Shown here piece by piece: positions 8,407 through 18,000 of a stretch of DNA of 64,000 nucleotides. How positions within the stretch are numbered: position 1 is the stretch's first letter; each line of letters begins with the position of its first letter. The notes under the pieces are model-generated. The model was not told the DNA's origin. It searched no databases and saw only the letters and a program-made list of their open reading frames with translations. This DNA comes from Chitinophaga pinensis. GTDB taxonomy: Bacteria > Bacteroidota > Bacteroidia > Flavobacteriales_D > Crocinitomicaceae. Both the position numbers and the translations under genes were made by a program. The DNA is taken from the NCBI GenBank assembly GCA_943324565.2, contig CALPMC020000001.1:1-64000 (forward strand), written 5' to 3'.

Positions 8407-8512
8407 ATTTTGTTTTTGTTTACTTTCCTGTTTATACTAATTGCACAACCAAAGAGGGTAATAAAGTTTATTAAAGTACTCAGTGGTTTGGATGCTAAAC
8501 TTCCAATAACGA

Positions 8513-8899
8513 TTAACGTTTCGAGAACTGGAATTTTTTACGTGCTTTTGGTTGACCTGGTTTTTTACGCTCTACCATACGAGGGTCACGTGTCATCAAT
8601 CCTTCAACTTTTAATAAAGGTTTGTTTTCAGCTTCCAACTCAACTAGAGCTCTTGATATACCTAAACGAATTGCTTCTGCTTGGCCGTTGATTCCTCCAC
8701 CGTTAACATTTACTTTAATATCGTATTGTCCAACTGTGTTTGTAAGAATGAAAGGTTGATTGATTTTTGCTTGTAAAACATCAATTGGGAAAACAGTTGT
8801 CATTTCTTTCTTGTTAACCAAGATGTTTCCTGTTCCTTTTGATAAATAAACACGCGCTACTGCTGTCTTTCTTCTTCCTAAAGCGTTAATTACGTCCAT
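8513..8899 (-). CDS. rpsI: 30S ribosomal protein S9
   Basis: The 128 residues contain GRRKTAVARVYL at the N-terminus and the conserved basic C-terminus ending KKFQFSKR, whose last residues reach the P-site tRNA. It lies five bases after rplM, the universal rplM-rpsI pair. Confidence 0.98.
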   Translation of the reverse strand: MDVINALGRRKTAVARVYLSKGTGNILVNKKEMTTVFPIDVLQAKINQPFILTNTVGQYDIKVNVNGGGINGQAEAIRLGISRALVELEAENKPLLKVEGLMTRDPRMVERKKPGQPKARKKFQFSKR

Positions 8900-8904
8900 A
8901 ATTT

Positions 8905-9360
8905 TTATTTGAGTGTATCAAGATTTAATAATTCTGGTGTTTGAGCCTCATGTTTGTGAGTTGTACCAGTATATACTTTTAAATTTCTGTATAATTGTCT
9001 TCCTAAAGTATTTTTAGGCAACATACCTTTAACCGCTTTTTCAATTAAACGCTCAGGGTGTTTTCTCAACATTTCTTCAGCTGTTGTAAAACGTTGACCA
9101 CCTGGATAACCAGAGAAACGAACGTATTCTTTGTCAACCAATTTTGTGCCAGAGAAAGCAACTTTTTCTGCATTGATAACAATTACATTATCACCACAAT
9201 CTGCGTGTGGCGTATAACATGTTTTGTACTTTCCACGGATGATTTTAGCAATCTTACTTGCCATACGTCCTACGGTTTGTCCTTCTGCATCAACGATAAA
9301 CCACTTTTTGTCTGCAGTTTCTTTGTTGCCTGATAACGTTCTGTAACTTAGTGTATTCAC
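8905..9360 (-). CDS. rplM: 50S ribosomal protein L13
   Basis: The 151-residue L13 has WFIVDAEGQTVGRMASKIA and the motif MLPKNTLGRQLYRNLKVY. The start is GTG at 9360, giving MNTLSYRTLSGNK; this fits the family N-terminus and there is no ATG close by. It is the first gene of the rplM-rpsI-rpsB-tsf unit, with a strong promoter about 48 bases upstream. Confidence 0.97.
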   Translation of the reverse strand: MNTLSYRTLSGNKETADKKWFIVDAEGQTVGRMASKIAKIIRGKYKTCYTPHADCGDNVIVINAEKVAFSGTKLVDKEYVRFSGYPGGQRFTTAEEMLRKHPERLIEKAVKGMLPKNTLGRQLYRNLKVYTGTTHKHEAQTPELLNLDTLK

Positions 9361-9407
9361 GGTATTTTTTATTTTAATATAGTGCTTATTACCTAAAATT
9401 AGGGGTG

Positions 9408-9438
9408 CAAAGATACTATTTTAGTTTTTATTTACAAA
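9408..9438 (-). promoter_or_regulatory. Promoter of the rplM operon (TTTG-N19-TATCTTTG)
   Basis: On the minus strand TTTG (9438-9435) lies exactly 19 bases before TATCTTTG (9415-9408), the full Bacteroidota sigma-A consensus. The bases after it read CACCCCTA, very close to those of the rpsF promoter at 56343-56372. The predicted leader is about 43 bases. Confidence 0.8.
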
Positions 9439-9459
9439 TGAAAAAGAAAAAAATATGCT

Positions 9460-10236
9460 TTATTTCTTTTTAAATGAATTTATTGCAGCAATTGTAAAAT
9501 CACTTAGGACTAATTTTCCGCTCATTTCTGCGCGTTCGACTAATAAAGTATCCCAATTTTCTGTTCCTTGCCAAAAAACATTTTTTAACATACGCATCGC
9601 TTCTGGATTTGAATTGGAAAGCTGCACTGCTAAGCGGTTTATTTCTGTATCCATTTCTGCAACGGTGTCAAAAACTTCCATATATAATCCTTTGGATTTC
9701 GCCCAAGAAGCAGATCGCCATTCTGTTGCATTTATTGCTAATTCACTCATTGCCGACAAGCCAATTTTACGTTCAACTGCTGGCCCTACAACGAAAGGAC
9801 CAATTCCAACAGCTAGTTCAGAAAGTTTCACAGAAGCTGAGTCAACAGCTAAACAATAGTCTACTGCAGATGCCACTCCTACTCCACCTCCAACTGCTTT
9901 TCCTTGAACACGTCCAATAATGAATTTTGGACATTTTCTACAAGTATTAATTACACTTGCAAAACCAGAGAAGAATTTTTTTCCAACTTCTAAATCAGTG
10001 ATTGAAATTAATTCATCAAAACTCGCTCCTGCACAAAATGCTTTTTCTCCTTCCGATTTTAAAACAATCACTTTAACGCTTTCATCTTCTCCTAATTGAG
10101 TTATTGTTGCGGCAAGTTTTTGTAAAATTTTCCCTGGTAATGAATTACTCATTGGGTGTCCAAAAGTAATAGTTCCAATTCCTGTAGCTTGATCAATTTC
10201 AAAAGATACACTTCCTTGTTCGATAATCGTTGACAT
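9460..10236 (-). CDS. Enoyl-CoA hydratase/isomerase family protein (crotonase fold)
   Basis: A 258-residue crotonase. KAFCAGASFDEL supplies the first oxyanion-hole segment and GKAVGGGVGVASAVDYCLA the second, which bind the CoA thioester carbonyl. SELAVGIGPFVVGPAVERKIG covers the region of the catalytic acids, but I cannot assign both glutamates of a hydratase with certainty. The reaction (hydratase, isomerase or other) is therefore open. It is the last gene of the minus-strand run pssA-purS-ALDH-coiled-coil-crotonase and lies nine bases after its neighbour; no functional link to lipid head-group or purine synthesis is evident. Confidence 0.85.
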   Translation of the reverse strand: MSTIIEQGSVSFEIDQATGIGTITFGHPMSNSLPGKILQKLAATITQLGEDESVKVIVLKSEGEKAFCAGASFDELISITDLEVGKKFFSGFASVINTCRKCPKFIIGRVQGKAVGGGVGVASAVDYCLAVDSASVKLSELAVGIGPFVVGPAVERKIGLSAMSELAINATEWRSASWAKSKGLYMEVFDTVAEMDTEINRLAVQLSNSNPEAMRMLKNVFWQGTENWDTLLVERAEMSGKLVLSDFTIAAINSFKKK

Positions 10237-10245
10237 ATTGGCTGA

Positions 10246-11211
10246 CTATTTTAAATTGATGCTATCTGTTCCAATTAAAGTTCCATCACAATAGATTTTC
10301 ACTTTGTAATTTCCTTTTGGTGTTCCCTCGCCTCTTAAATCATAATAAATAGTAATGTCAACAGATTGATTTTGATAATCAATATCTTTCTTATCTGAGT
10401 AAGCTACAGTGCCATTTTCAGATTCTAAAGTGTTTCCACCTCGTGTTTGTAAAGTTTGACCATCAGGAGCAATGATTTGTAAGTACACTGTTTTCTTACC
10501 CGCCGAAGTAAGCGTATTTTCAGACAAAGTAAAACTTGAACGAAACTGAACGACATTTTTAGCTTTTTCCGTTGGCTCTGTTGTTTTGTTCAGCTTCATT
10601 CTTAATGCTTCCGTATTAATGCCATAAGCAGAAAGTTTACTTCCTTTTTTAACTAGATCCGTTTTTTCTTCTGCATCTTTTTTATAATTGTCACGCTCAA
10701 CAGTTGTAGTTGTAAGTTTTGTAGATGTAACGTCCAATTCTGAAGATAACTTGATATTCAATGTATTCAATGAATCGATTTGCTTCACATAGCTTTTCAT
10801 AATGTCACGTAAAGTCTCATTTTCTTTATTTAATTTGAATAATTTTGAAGCTGTCAGACGGCCACTTCTTTTTGCAGCATCCAACTCGTTCATCAAAGAC
10901 ATAATTTTCTCTTTTTGTTGATTCAAACTATCTGCTTTTGAAGCATCTTTTTCAATTAACTTATCATAAGTTGCAAGCATGTTTTTGAAATCTTTTTTAA
11001 TGTCATTAGAAATATTACCAACATAACCTTGCATCATGTCGTTCATTCCTTGCATGTCAGATTTCAATGTCAAATTCTCATTTGTACAATTATTCAACTC
11101 TGTTCTCTTATTTGACCACATGTAAGACATTACGGCTAAACCTCCTAAAAGAAGGAAAATAATGATCATAAACACTCCATTGGAATTCTTTTTGTTTTCT
11201 GTTTCACTCAT
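10246..11211 (-). CDS. Membrane-anchored coiled-coil protein, unknown function
   Basis: I do not recognise a named family. Residues 1-12 are polar, residues ~13-30 (GVFMIIIFLLLGGLAVMSY) form one membrane anchor, and residues ~35-200 are a long heptad-like coiled coil rich in Lys, Asn, Asp and Leu. The last ~100 residues (from VQFRSSFTLSEN) look like a beta-sandwich with alternating hydrophobic strands (KTVYLQIIAPDG, SVDITIYYDLRGEG, GNYKVKIYCDG). The topology suggests a short cytoplasmic N-terminus and a large periplasmic part. Proteins of this build are common in Flavobacteriales. It sits between an aldehyde dehydrogenase (48 bases) and a crotonase (9 bases) on the same strand. Confidence 0.8.
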   Translation of the reverse strand: MSETENKKNSNGVFMIIIFLLLGGLAVMSYMWSNKRTELNNCTNENLTLKSDMQGMNDMMQGYVGNISNDIKKDFKNMLATYDKLIEKDASKADSLNQQKEKIMSLMNELDAAKRSGRLTASKLFKLNKENETLRDIMKSYVKQIDSLNTLNIKLSSELDVTSTKLTTTTVERDNYKKDAEEKTDLVKKGSKLSAYGINTEALRMKLNKTTEPTEKAKNVVQFRSSFTLSENTLTSAGKKTVYLQIIAPDGQTLQTRGGNTLESENGTVAYSDKKDIDYQNQSVDITIYYDLRGEGTPKGNYKVKIYCDGTLIGTDSINLK

Positions 11212-11259
11212 TTTTTATTGTTTTGGAGTTCAAAATTAGTTATTTCATTTTTAAGAATA

Positions 11260-12690
11260 CTAATCGAAATTTTGAAATGTAATGTTTCTAAGAAATCTTG
11301 TAATACTTTGAGTTCCAACTGCGGTAAATCGACTGTCGGATGAAGCTGGGTAAGGACCACCATGATTCATTGCTTCGTCAACACGAACGCCTGTTGGAAT
11401 ACCATTTATAATTATTCTACCAACCTTAAATGATAATAAATCAATAACTTCATCAAAATCAAGACTTTTAATGCTATCTCCTACAATTGTCCCTGTAAGT
11501 TGTCCTTCCAATTTTGCTAAACAAGTCTTCAATTCTACGCTGTTTTCATAACTTACAATCAGTGCAAAAGGTCCAAATACTTCTTCTTGTAATTGATTGT
11601 GTGCTAAAAATTCCTTCGCATCAATTTGTAAAATCGCTTGTCTTCCTTGTAAATGTTCCAATTGTCCTTTTTTTTCTACCAATGAATTTGCCACTAAACT
11701 TTCACGCTCTTTTTTCAGTAATTCAAACTTGTTTTGAATAGATGGGTGAAGCATATAAAATGAAGATTGTTCGATTACTTCTTCTATGAGTCTTGTTGTT
11801 AATTCATTTCCTTTTTTACTTTTTGGAATAAAAAACAAACCTGGCTTGGTACAAAATTGTCCTGCATCGTTGCAAATCGAACCAGCAAAAAGTGGCGCAA
11901 AGTGATTTATTTTTTCTTCAAAGCCATTTTCTAAAAAAACAACCGGATTAGCACTTCCCATTTCCGCAAAAACAGGAATAGGCGATTTTCTTTTACTTGC
12001 TAAATCCATAATTGCTCTTCCTCCACGAATACTTCCTGTGAAACCAACAGCTTGAATTCGAGCGTCAGTAATTAATTGTGTTGCAACCTCAAATCCATCA
12101 TCTATTAAATGTTGGAAAATCCCTTCTTCTAAACTTAATTTTCTAATTGCTGAAAGAATACAGTTTGAAACTTCTAGACTTGTTCCAACGTGCATCGGGT
12201 GTGACTTAACAACTACTGGACATCCAGCAGCTAAAGCAGCAACGCTATCCCCTCCAATTGTTGAATAAGCTAAAGGAAAATTACTTGAGCCCATTACTAA
12301 AACTGGACCAATTGCTAGAGGTTTTTTTCTTAAGGAAGGTAAATTTTGACTCGCCGTAGTAAAGGTTTCCAACTCCTTCCAATTGTTCAATAGAAAATCA
12401 GAAAAGGATGTTAATTGAAAAATAGTCCTAGTAAATTCAATTTCAAATCGCGCTTTCGACAAGCCACTTTCACTACAATAAAATGCTTCAATTGTTGATT
12501 TAGCATTTCCTAATTCTTGAGCAATTTGAAGCAAAAGTTCGCTCCTTAAAGTTGGACTTGTCTTTGAATAACTGAGAAATGCTTTTTGTGATTTTTCCAA
12601 AGCAAGTTCTACCTCCTCTTGAGTGGAACAACAATACTTTATTGGGTTAAAATCATTGAGTTGAGGATTAAAAGTTTGAAATCCCCTCAT
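11260..12690 (-). CDS. Aldehyde dehydrogenase, ketoglutarate-semialdehyde dehydrogenase-like
   Basis: NAD(P)-dependent oxidation of an aldehyde to a carboxylate. The 476-residue product has VLVMGSSNFPLAYSTIGGD and the VVVKSHPMHVGTS segment for cofactor binding, VGFTGSIRGGRAIM, the Glu motif FAEMGSANPV, and the catalytic Cys in NDAGQFCTKPGL. These features resemble alpha-ketoglutaric (2,5-dioxopentanoate) semialdehyde dehydrogenases more than betaine- or succinate-semialdehyde types. The length is slightly below the usual ~500-530. It starts four bases after purS on the same strand. The substrate is inferred from family resemblance only. Confidence 0.85.
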   Translation of the reverse strand: MRGFQTFNPQLNDFNPIKYCCSTQEEVELALEKSQKAFLSYSKTSPTLRSELLLQIAQELGNAKSTIEAFYCSESGLSKARFEIEFTRTIFQLTSFSDFLLNNWKELETFTTASQNLPSLRKKPLAIGPVLVMGSSNFPLAYSTIGGDSVAALAAGCPVVVKSHPMHVGTSLEVSNCILSAIRKLSLEEGIFQHLIDDGFEVATQLITDARIQAVGFTGSIRGGRAIMDLASKRKSPIPVFAEMGSANPVVFLENGFEEKINHFAPLFAGSICNDAGQFCTKPGLFFIPKSKKGNELTTRLIEEVIEQSSFYMLHPSIQNKFELLKKERESLVANSLVEKKGQLEHLQGRQAILQIDAKEFLAHNQLQEEVFGPFALIVSYENSVELKTCLAKLEGQLTGTIVGDSIKSLDFDEVIDLLSFKVGRIIINGIPTGVRVDEAMNHGGPYPASSDSRFTAVGTQSITRFLRNITFQNFD

Positions 12691-12694
12691 TGTT

Positions 12695-12949
12695 TTAGTT
12701 TACTTCAGAAAGTGAAAATACGTAGCTTTCCATAATCTGATTCGCTAACATTTTTTTGCAAGCTTCATCTACTTTTTCTTCAGCAAGTACTTTTGAATCA
12801 GCTTCCACAAACAAACGGATATGTTTACCAATTCTAACTCCATCTATTTCAGCTAAACCTATGTTTTTCATAGAATTAGTAACTGCTTTTCCTTGTGGGT
12901 CTAATAATGCGTCGTGTGGCATTACGTCAATTTCAGCTTTGAATTTCAT
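12695..12949 (-). CDS. purS: Phosphoribosylformylglycinamidine synthase subunit PurS
   Basis: The small bridging subunit of the PurL-PurQ-PurS complex that makes FGAM in purine synthesis. The 84 residues (KFKAEIDVMPHDALLDPQG, then VRIGKHIRLFVEAD and KMLANQIMESYVF) give the standard PurS fold and length. I use ATG 12949; a start at 12976 would add nine basic residues and lengthen the overlap with pssA. Even so, the start overlaps the pssA end by 17 bases, implying translational coupling. purL and purQ are not in the window. Confidence 0.93.
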   Translation of the reverse strand: MKFKAEIDVMPHDALLDPQGKAVTNSMKNIGLAEIDGVRIGKHIRLFVEADSKVLAEEKVDEACKKMLANQIMESYVFSLSEVN

Positions 12950-13787
12950 TTTTTTTCTTTGTTTGATAATTTTCAATTAGCGATAAAAACAAGTACAAAA
13001 ATACGATAATTGGAATAGCCCAAAAGGTTAAAAGTGGAATAATTATCAACGAAATTCCTATTAGGCTGAAACGAAAGTAATTGTCTTTCCACGTCCATGT
13101 TTTAAACTTCAAAGCAATCATTGGAATATTAGAAACCATTAACAATGAAAACAAGACCGAGATAGCGCTCAAGGTATAACAATCAAAAAGCGCGTGAATA
13201 ACCTTTGGCTGATGTCCCCAATTTTGAAGGTTGTAGGAAAAATACAAAGGAAAGAACAAAAAGAAAATAGTATTTAATGGAGTTGGTACACCGATAAATT
13301 TATCACTTTGATTTTCGTCAATATTAAATTTTGCCAAACGAAACATAGAGAAAAAAGGAATCACCATCGCTACAAAAGGTAAAAATTTAATACTCGCATC
13401 AAAGTTATTGGGCACTTCGTAAACCAATGCTTGAAACCAAGCTGCAACTTGAAAGTAAACGAAATAACTTAAATCATTTTGATATACTCTTGCGCCATCT
13501 TCAGCAGGAATTAAGGAACTAATATCAATTCCTAAGATTATCATTACCAACATCAAAACACCAGGTGCAACACCAAAAGTTATCATATCAGCCAAAGAAT
13601 CTAATTGCTTACCCATAGGGCCAGCAATTTTTAATTTTCGCGCAATAAATCCATCAAAAAAATCGAGCACTGCACCACCAAGAATAAAAAAAGGGGCAAT
13701 ATCAATTCGTCCTGCTAATGTTAAAATAATGGAGACAAAACCACAAAGCATATTTGCGGCAGTAAAAAGATTAGCTAAATTGAACAT
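12933..13787 (-). CDS. pssA: CDP-diacylglycerol-serine O-phosphatidyltransferase
   Basis: Makes phosphatidylserine, the precursor of phosphatidylethanolamine, at the inner membrane. The CDP-alcohol phosphotransferase signature is complete near residue 45: DG, two residues, AR, eight residues, G, three residues, D, three residues, D. About eight hydrophobic segments are visible. The length (284) is normal for Bacteroidota type II enzymes. It is the first gene of a minus-strand run and is divergent from the T9SS pair. Confidence 0.93.
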   Translation of the reverse strand: MFNLANLFTAANMLCGFVSIILTLAGRIDIAPFFILGGAVLDFFDGFIARKLKIAGPMGKQLDSLADMITFGVAPGVLMLVMIILGIDISSLIPAEDGARVYQNDLSYFVYFQVAAWFQALVYEVPNNFDASIKFLPFVAMVIPFFSMFRLAKFNIDENQSDKFIGVPTPLNTIFFLFFPLYFSYNLQNWGHQPKVIHALFDCYTLSAISVLFSLLMVSNIPMIALKFKTWTWKDNYFRFSLIGISLIIIPLLTFWAIPIIVFLYLFLSLIENYQTKKKNEIQS

Positions 13788-13798
13788 TTTACGATCAA

Positions 13799-13829
13799 TT
13801 GTTTTTTAAAAGTGTTAATACTAACTTTG
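13799..13829 (+). promoter_or_regulatory. Probable promoter for the PorV-like/PorU-like pair
   Basis: TTG at 13799-13801 and TAACTTTG at 13822-13829 are separated by 20 bases. This predicts a leader of about 89 bases before ATG 13922. The site lies close upstream of pssA on the other strand. Confidence 0.5.
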
Positions 13830-13921
13830 TTTGCTATAAATTTACAAGTCAATGCAAATCAACTTGACAAAGAACACAATTTTTCGTCAAACTGATAGTT
13901 ATTGATATAAATAAAATTTTA

Positions 13922-15022
13922 ATGATTAAATCAATTAGCCTTTCAATCGCCGTTATAACTTGTGCTTATTTACAAGCACAGGAAACTACTATTGCTCCAA
14001 AATATTCGAATGAGTTTTTATCTTTAGGTGTTGGCGCTGAATCATTTGGAATGGGAAATGCAGTTGTTGCAAGTACCGCTAATGCCAATTCAATTTATTG
14101 GAATCCAGCAGGTTTGACGAGCATAAATAAATGGGCTGAAGTTTCATTTATGCATTCTGAATATTTCGCGGGAATTGCTAAATACGACTACCTAGGAATT
14201 GCCCATTCTATTGACGATAAAAGTGCTTTAGGTTTTGCTGCTATTCGTTTTGGAGTTGATGACATTCCAAACACTACTCAACTTATTGATAACAATGGCG
14301 TTATAAATTATGACAATGTTACTTCTTTCACAGCGGGAGATTATGCATTTATGTTATCTTATGCTCGTAAATTAAATGTTCCGGGATTGAGTTTAGGTGG
14401 AACTACAAAAGTAATCTATCGAAAAGTTGGCGATTTTGCAAAATCTTTTGGCTTTGGAATCGATGCGGGACTGCAGTATCACTTACCAAAACATTGGAAA
14501 TTTGGATTAATGGCAAGAGATGTTAGTTCAACTTTTAATGCTTGGGTTTTTGAATTAGATGATGCGACGCGCGATGTATATATTAACACCGGAAATGCTA
14601 TTCCTCAAAATGGCTTAGAATTAACTTTACCAAGAATTATTCTAGCTGCTGCTGGAAATTTTGATATCGGTTCGAAAGGTTTAAACGCTGGAGGTGAAAT
14701 CGACTTTGACATTACAACAGACGGAAAAAGAAACGTTTTAATTAGTGCAAATCCTATTTCAATTGACCCACATGCAGGTTTATTCTTCGGTTTTAAAGAA
14801 TTAGTAAAAGTAAGAATGGGTGTTTCAAACGTTCAACAATTCACAAATCTTGACGATTCAAAATACTGGGGCATTCAACCAAACATTGGAATGGGCTTGG
14901 CTTTCAAAGGATTTTCATTGGATTATGCCTTCACACGACTTGGTGCTTCTGAGGCAAATTATTACACGCACATATTTTCAGTTCGCTTAAAATTAGATAA
15001 ACCTAAAAACGCAGTTAAATGA
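13922..15022 (+). CDS. PorV/PorQ-family outer-membrane beta-barrel protein
   Basis: A 366-residue exported protein with a signal peptide (to about residue 19, before QETT) and a FadL-like barrel built of alternating strands. The family hallmark near the N-terminus is EFLSLGVGAESFGMGNAVVA, then ANSIYWNPAGL. In T9SS, PorV shuttles cargo from the translocon to the sortase PorU, while PorQ acts in anchoring. This protein has the family fold, but its signature differs from true PorV (GGMGD...WNPAK), so I leave the symbol empty. Its stop overlaps the start of the PorU-like peptidase by four bases (ATGA), strongly suggesting that the two proteins work together. Confidence 0.85.
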   Translation: MIKSISLSIAVITCAYLQAQETTIAPKYSNEFLSLGVGAESFGMGNAVVASTANANSIYWNPAGLTSINKWAEVSFMHSEYFAGIAKYDYLGIAHSIDDKSALGFAAIRFGVDDIPNTTQLIDNNGVINYDNVTSFTAGDYAFMLSYARKLNVPGLSLGGTTKVIYRKVGDFAKSFGFGIDAGLQYHLPKHWKFGLMARDVSSTFNAWVFELDDATRDVYINTGNAIPQNGLELTLPRIILAAAGNFDIGSKGLNAGGEIDFDITTDGKRNVLISANPISIDPHAGLFFGFKELVKVRMGVSNVQQFTNLDDSKYWGIQPNIGMGLAFKGFSLDYAFTRLGASEANYYTHIFSVRLKLDKPKNAVK

Positions 15023-18000
15023 GAAAGTTTTACGCTTTACTTTTTATTTGTTTTTTTATTACATGTGGACATTCGCAAACTTTTGGTAACGAATGGATTA
15101 ACTACAATCAGAAGTATTATGCAATCAATGTTGTTCAATCTGGAATTTATAAAATTGATTACAATACTTTAGCCTCCTCAGGAGTTCCTTTGACTACTTT
15201 TTATTCTAGTAATATTCAAATTTTCGGAAGACAGAAAGAGATTCCGATTCACATTGAAGATGGAGGAGACAATATTTTTGGTTTGGGTGACTATTTTCTT
15301 TTTTATGGTGAACGAAATGACGGTTGGTTAGATTCAACGCTTTATAATAATACAGCTGAAATGGGAAATCCTAAATACAGCTTGTACAACGATACCATTC
15401 AATATTTTTTTACTTGGAATAATTCTTCAAATAATAACCGTTTTGTTATTGAAACAGATGTTAATTACAATGGTTTTATTGCTTCTGATTTTGTTGAATT
15501 TGAAACTTTTACCTTTTATAATCAACAATATAACGAGGGAGAAAAATCTGCTGATGCTTCAAGTTCGTTTTTTGTTGAAGGTGAAGGATGGGGAAGAACA
15601 CCTCAAAACGGTGCTACAAATAGTTACACTTGGGATATGAGTACAACCCAATTAACCAATATTTATCAAGGATTAAATGCTCCTAATATTAAATACAATG
15701 CCGTTGTTGTCGGCACTTCAAATGCAGCAGCACCTTCAAATCAGCCAAACCATCGTACAAGACATACAATTGGCTCAAGTAATTTTGTGATTTACGATAC
15801 AACCTTTACAGGATACAAGGCGGTTACAGCAAATAAAAGTATTCCTGCTTCTGATTTTCCAAATTCTGGGAATTTGGGTTTCAAAGTTCAAATTGTGAAT
15901 AGTTTAGGTGTTGCAACAGATTTTCAATCCTTAAATTTTTGGTCATTTAGATACCCAAGAATTCCATCTTTTGCAAATGCTAGCAAGTTGACTTTTAAAG
16001 TTTACAATTCTTCTATTCAAAATAAAATACGTTTAAATATTTCAAATGTAAATATGCCTAATCCAACATTATTTGTATTTGGAACAGTAGCTCGCAAAAT
16101 TCCACTTTCATCTTATAATGGTGATTATGTAGTAGTTATTCCGAATAATGGTTCAATTGATTTGCAACAAGTTGTTATAGAGGATGCAACAAGTTTTATA
16201 AATGTTTCCAACCTTAGAGCCGTTAATGGCACTGGAGATTTCACCAATTTTACAGCTATACCAAATATTGATGAAGCCCTGTTATTCATTTACAACAAGA
16301 AATTAAAAAACAAAACACTAGAATATGCAGCTTACCGAAGTTCAGCATCAGGTGGTAGTTATAATGTGATTCTTGCTGATATTGAAGAATTATATCAACA
16401 ATATGGAGGTGGTATTCAAAAACACATCAACGGTTTAAGACGTTTTGCACACAAAATGTATGTAACTTCAACCGTAAAGCCTGTTGGATTGTTTCTGGTA
16501 GGAAAAGGAATTCGCGAGGCTAACATTACATCTGCTACTAATTTAGGGCCAGGTTCTCGAACAAATGCTGCAGCTTACGCTAACAATTTGATTCCAACCT
16601 TCGGACAACCATCATGTGATGTTTGTATCACTTCTAACCTTCCCCAAACAGATAAATTTACACCATTGATTCCTACAGGAAGGATATCGGTTATTTCCGA
16701 AGATGAACTGCAAATTTATTTCTCGAAAGTTATTCAATATGAGGAGCAACAAAAACAAAACTCAGTTTATTCAAGTCCAACGAAAGACTGGCAAAAGCAA
16801 CTTTTACACTTTGCAGGAGGAACATATGTTGCAGAACAATCACAATTCCAAGATTATTTAACTGAAATGGGGGACATTGCAGAAGGGGATTTTTTCGCAG
16901 GAAATACTAGATTAATCAAAAAAGAAAGTAGCAGCCCTATCACCCCCTCCGAATTACAGTCTATCAAAAACAGAATTAGTGACGGCGTAAGTGTAATGAA
17001 TTTCTTTGGTCATTTTACAACATCTGAAAGTGGATTTGACGTAAACTTAGATGAGCCACAATTTTGGAATAACCAAGGAAAATATCCTATTCTACTTGCA
17101 AATTCTTGCTACAATGGTAATATATTCCACAATTCAACCTCCAATTCTCAAAATTTTGTTTTGGCTCCAAATGGTGGTGTAATTGCTTACATCGGTACTA
17201 TTAATTATGGTTTTTCCTATGCTTTGAATTCTTTTTCAAAAAATTTCTATAAGCAATTTAGCACATACAACTATGGTGGAACGATAGGAGAACACATTAA
17301 AAATACAATTGATTCAGCTTTAACGACAAATCCTTCATTGATAACTGAGGCTACTTTTTGCCAAATGACGTTGAATGGTGACCCAATGCTTCGGTTGAAT
17401 TATCACAACAAACCTGAAATTGAACTCACAGAATCTAGAGTAAATTTTGGTCCTGAAAACATTTCCTATGCAACTGATTCGATTGAAGTTAAAATCCAAT
17501 TAAGAAATTTAGGCAAATCAATTATCGATACATTTAACATTGAAATCAAACGCGATTTTCCTAATTCATTAACCGATTCCGTCTATAACATTAAAGTTTT
17601 TGGAATGGATTATGAGAAGCTTATCACAAAAAAAATGCCTTTCCAACCCACTATTGGTATTGGATTGAATAAGTTTACTATCAGTGTAGATATTCCGAAT
17701 CTTGTCGCAGAACAATACGACGAATCGGCAAACAATCGCATTATTAGAAACTTCTTCATCGGTGTTGATGGAATTGAACCTATTCAACCAACTGATTTTG
17801 CTGTAGTTCCTTCGAATCAAGTTACGGTTTATGCCTCTACGTTGAATCCAATGGCAGAACTTCAAACCTATCGCTTTGAAATAGATACCTTGCCAACGTT
17901 TAATTCAAACTTTAAACGTTTCGCTGAAATAAGTGAAATTGGAGGTGTCAAATCCGTAAATCCAAACCAGTGGAAATTAGCTTCAAATAATCAACTTTCA

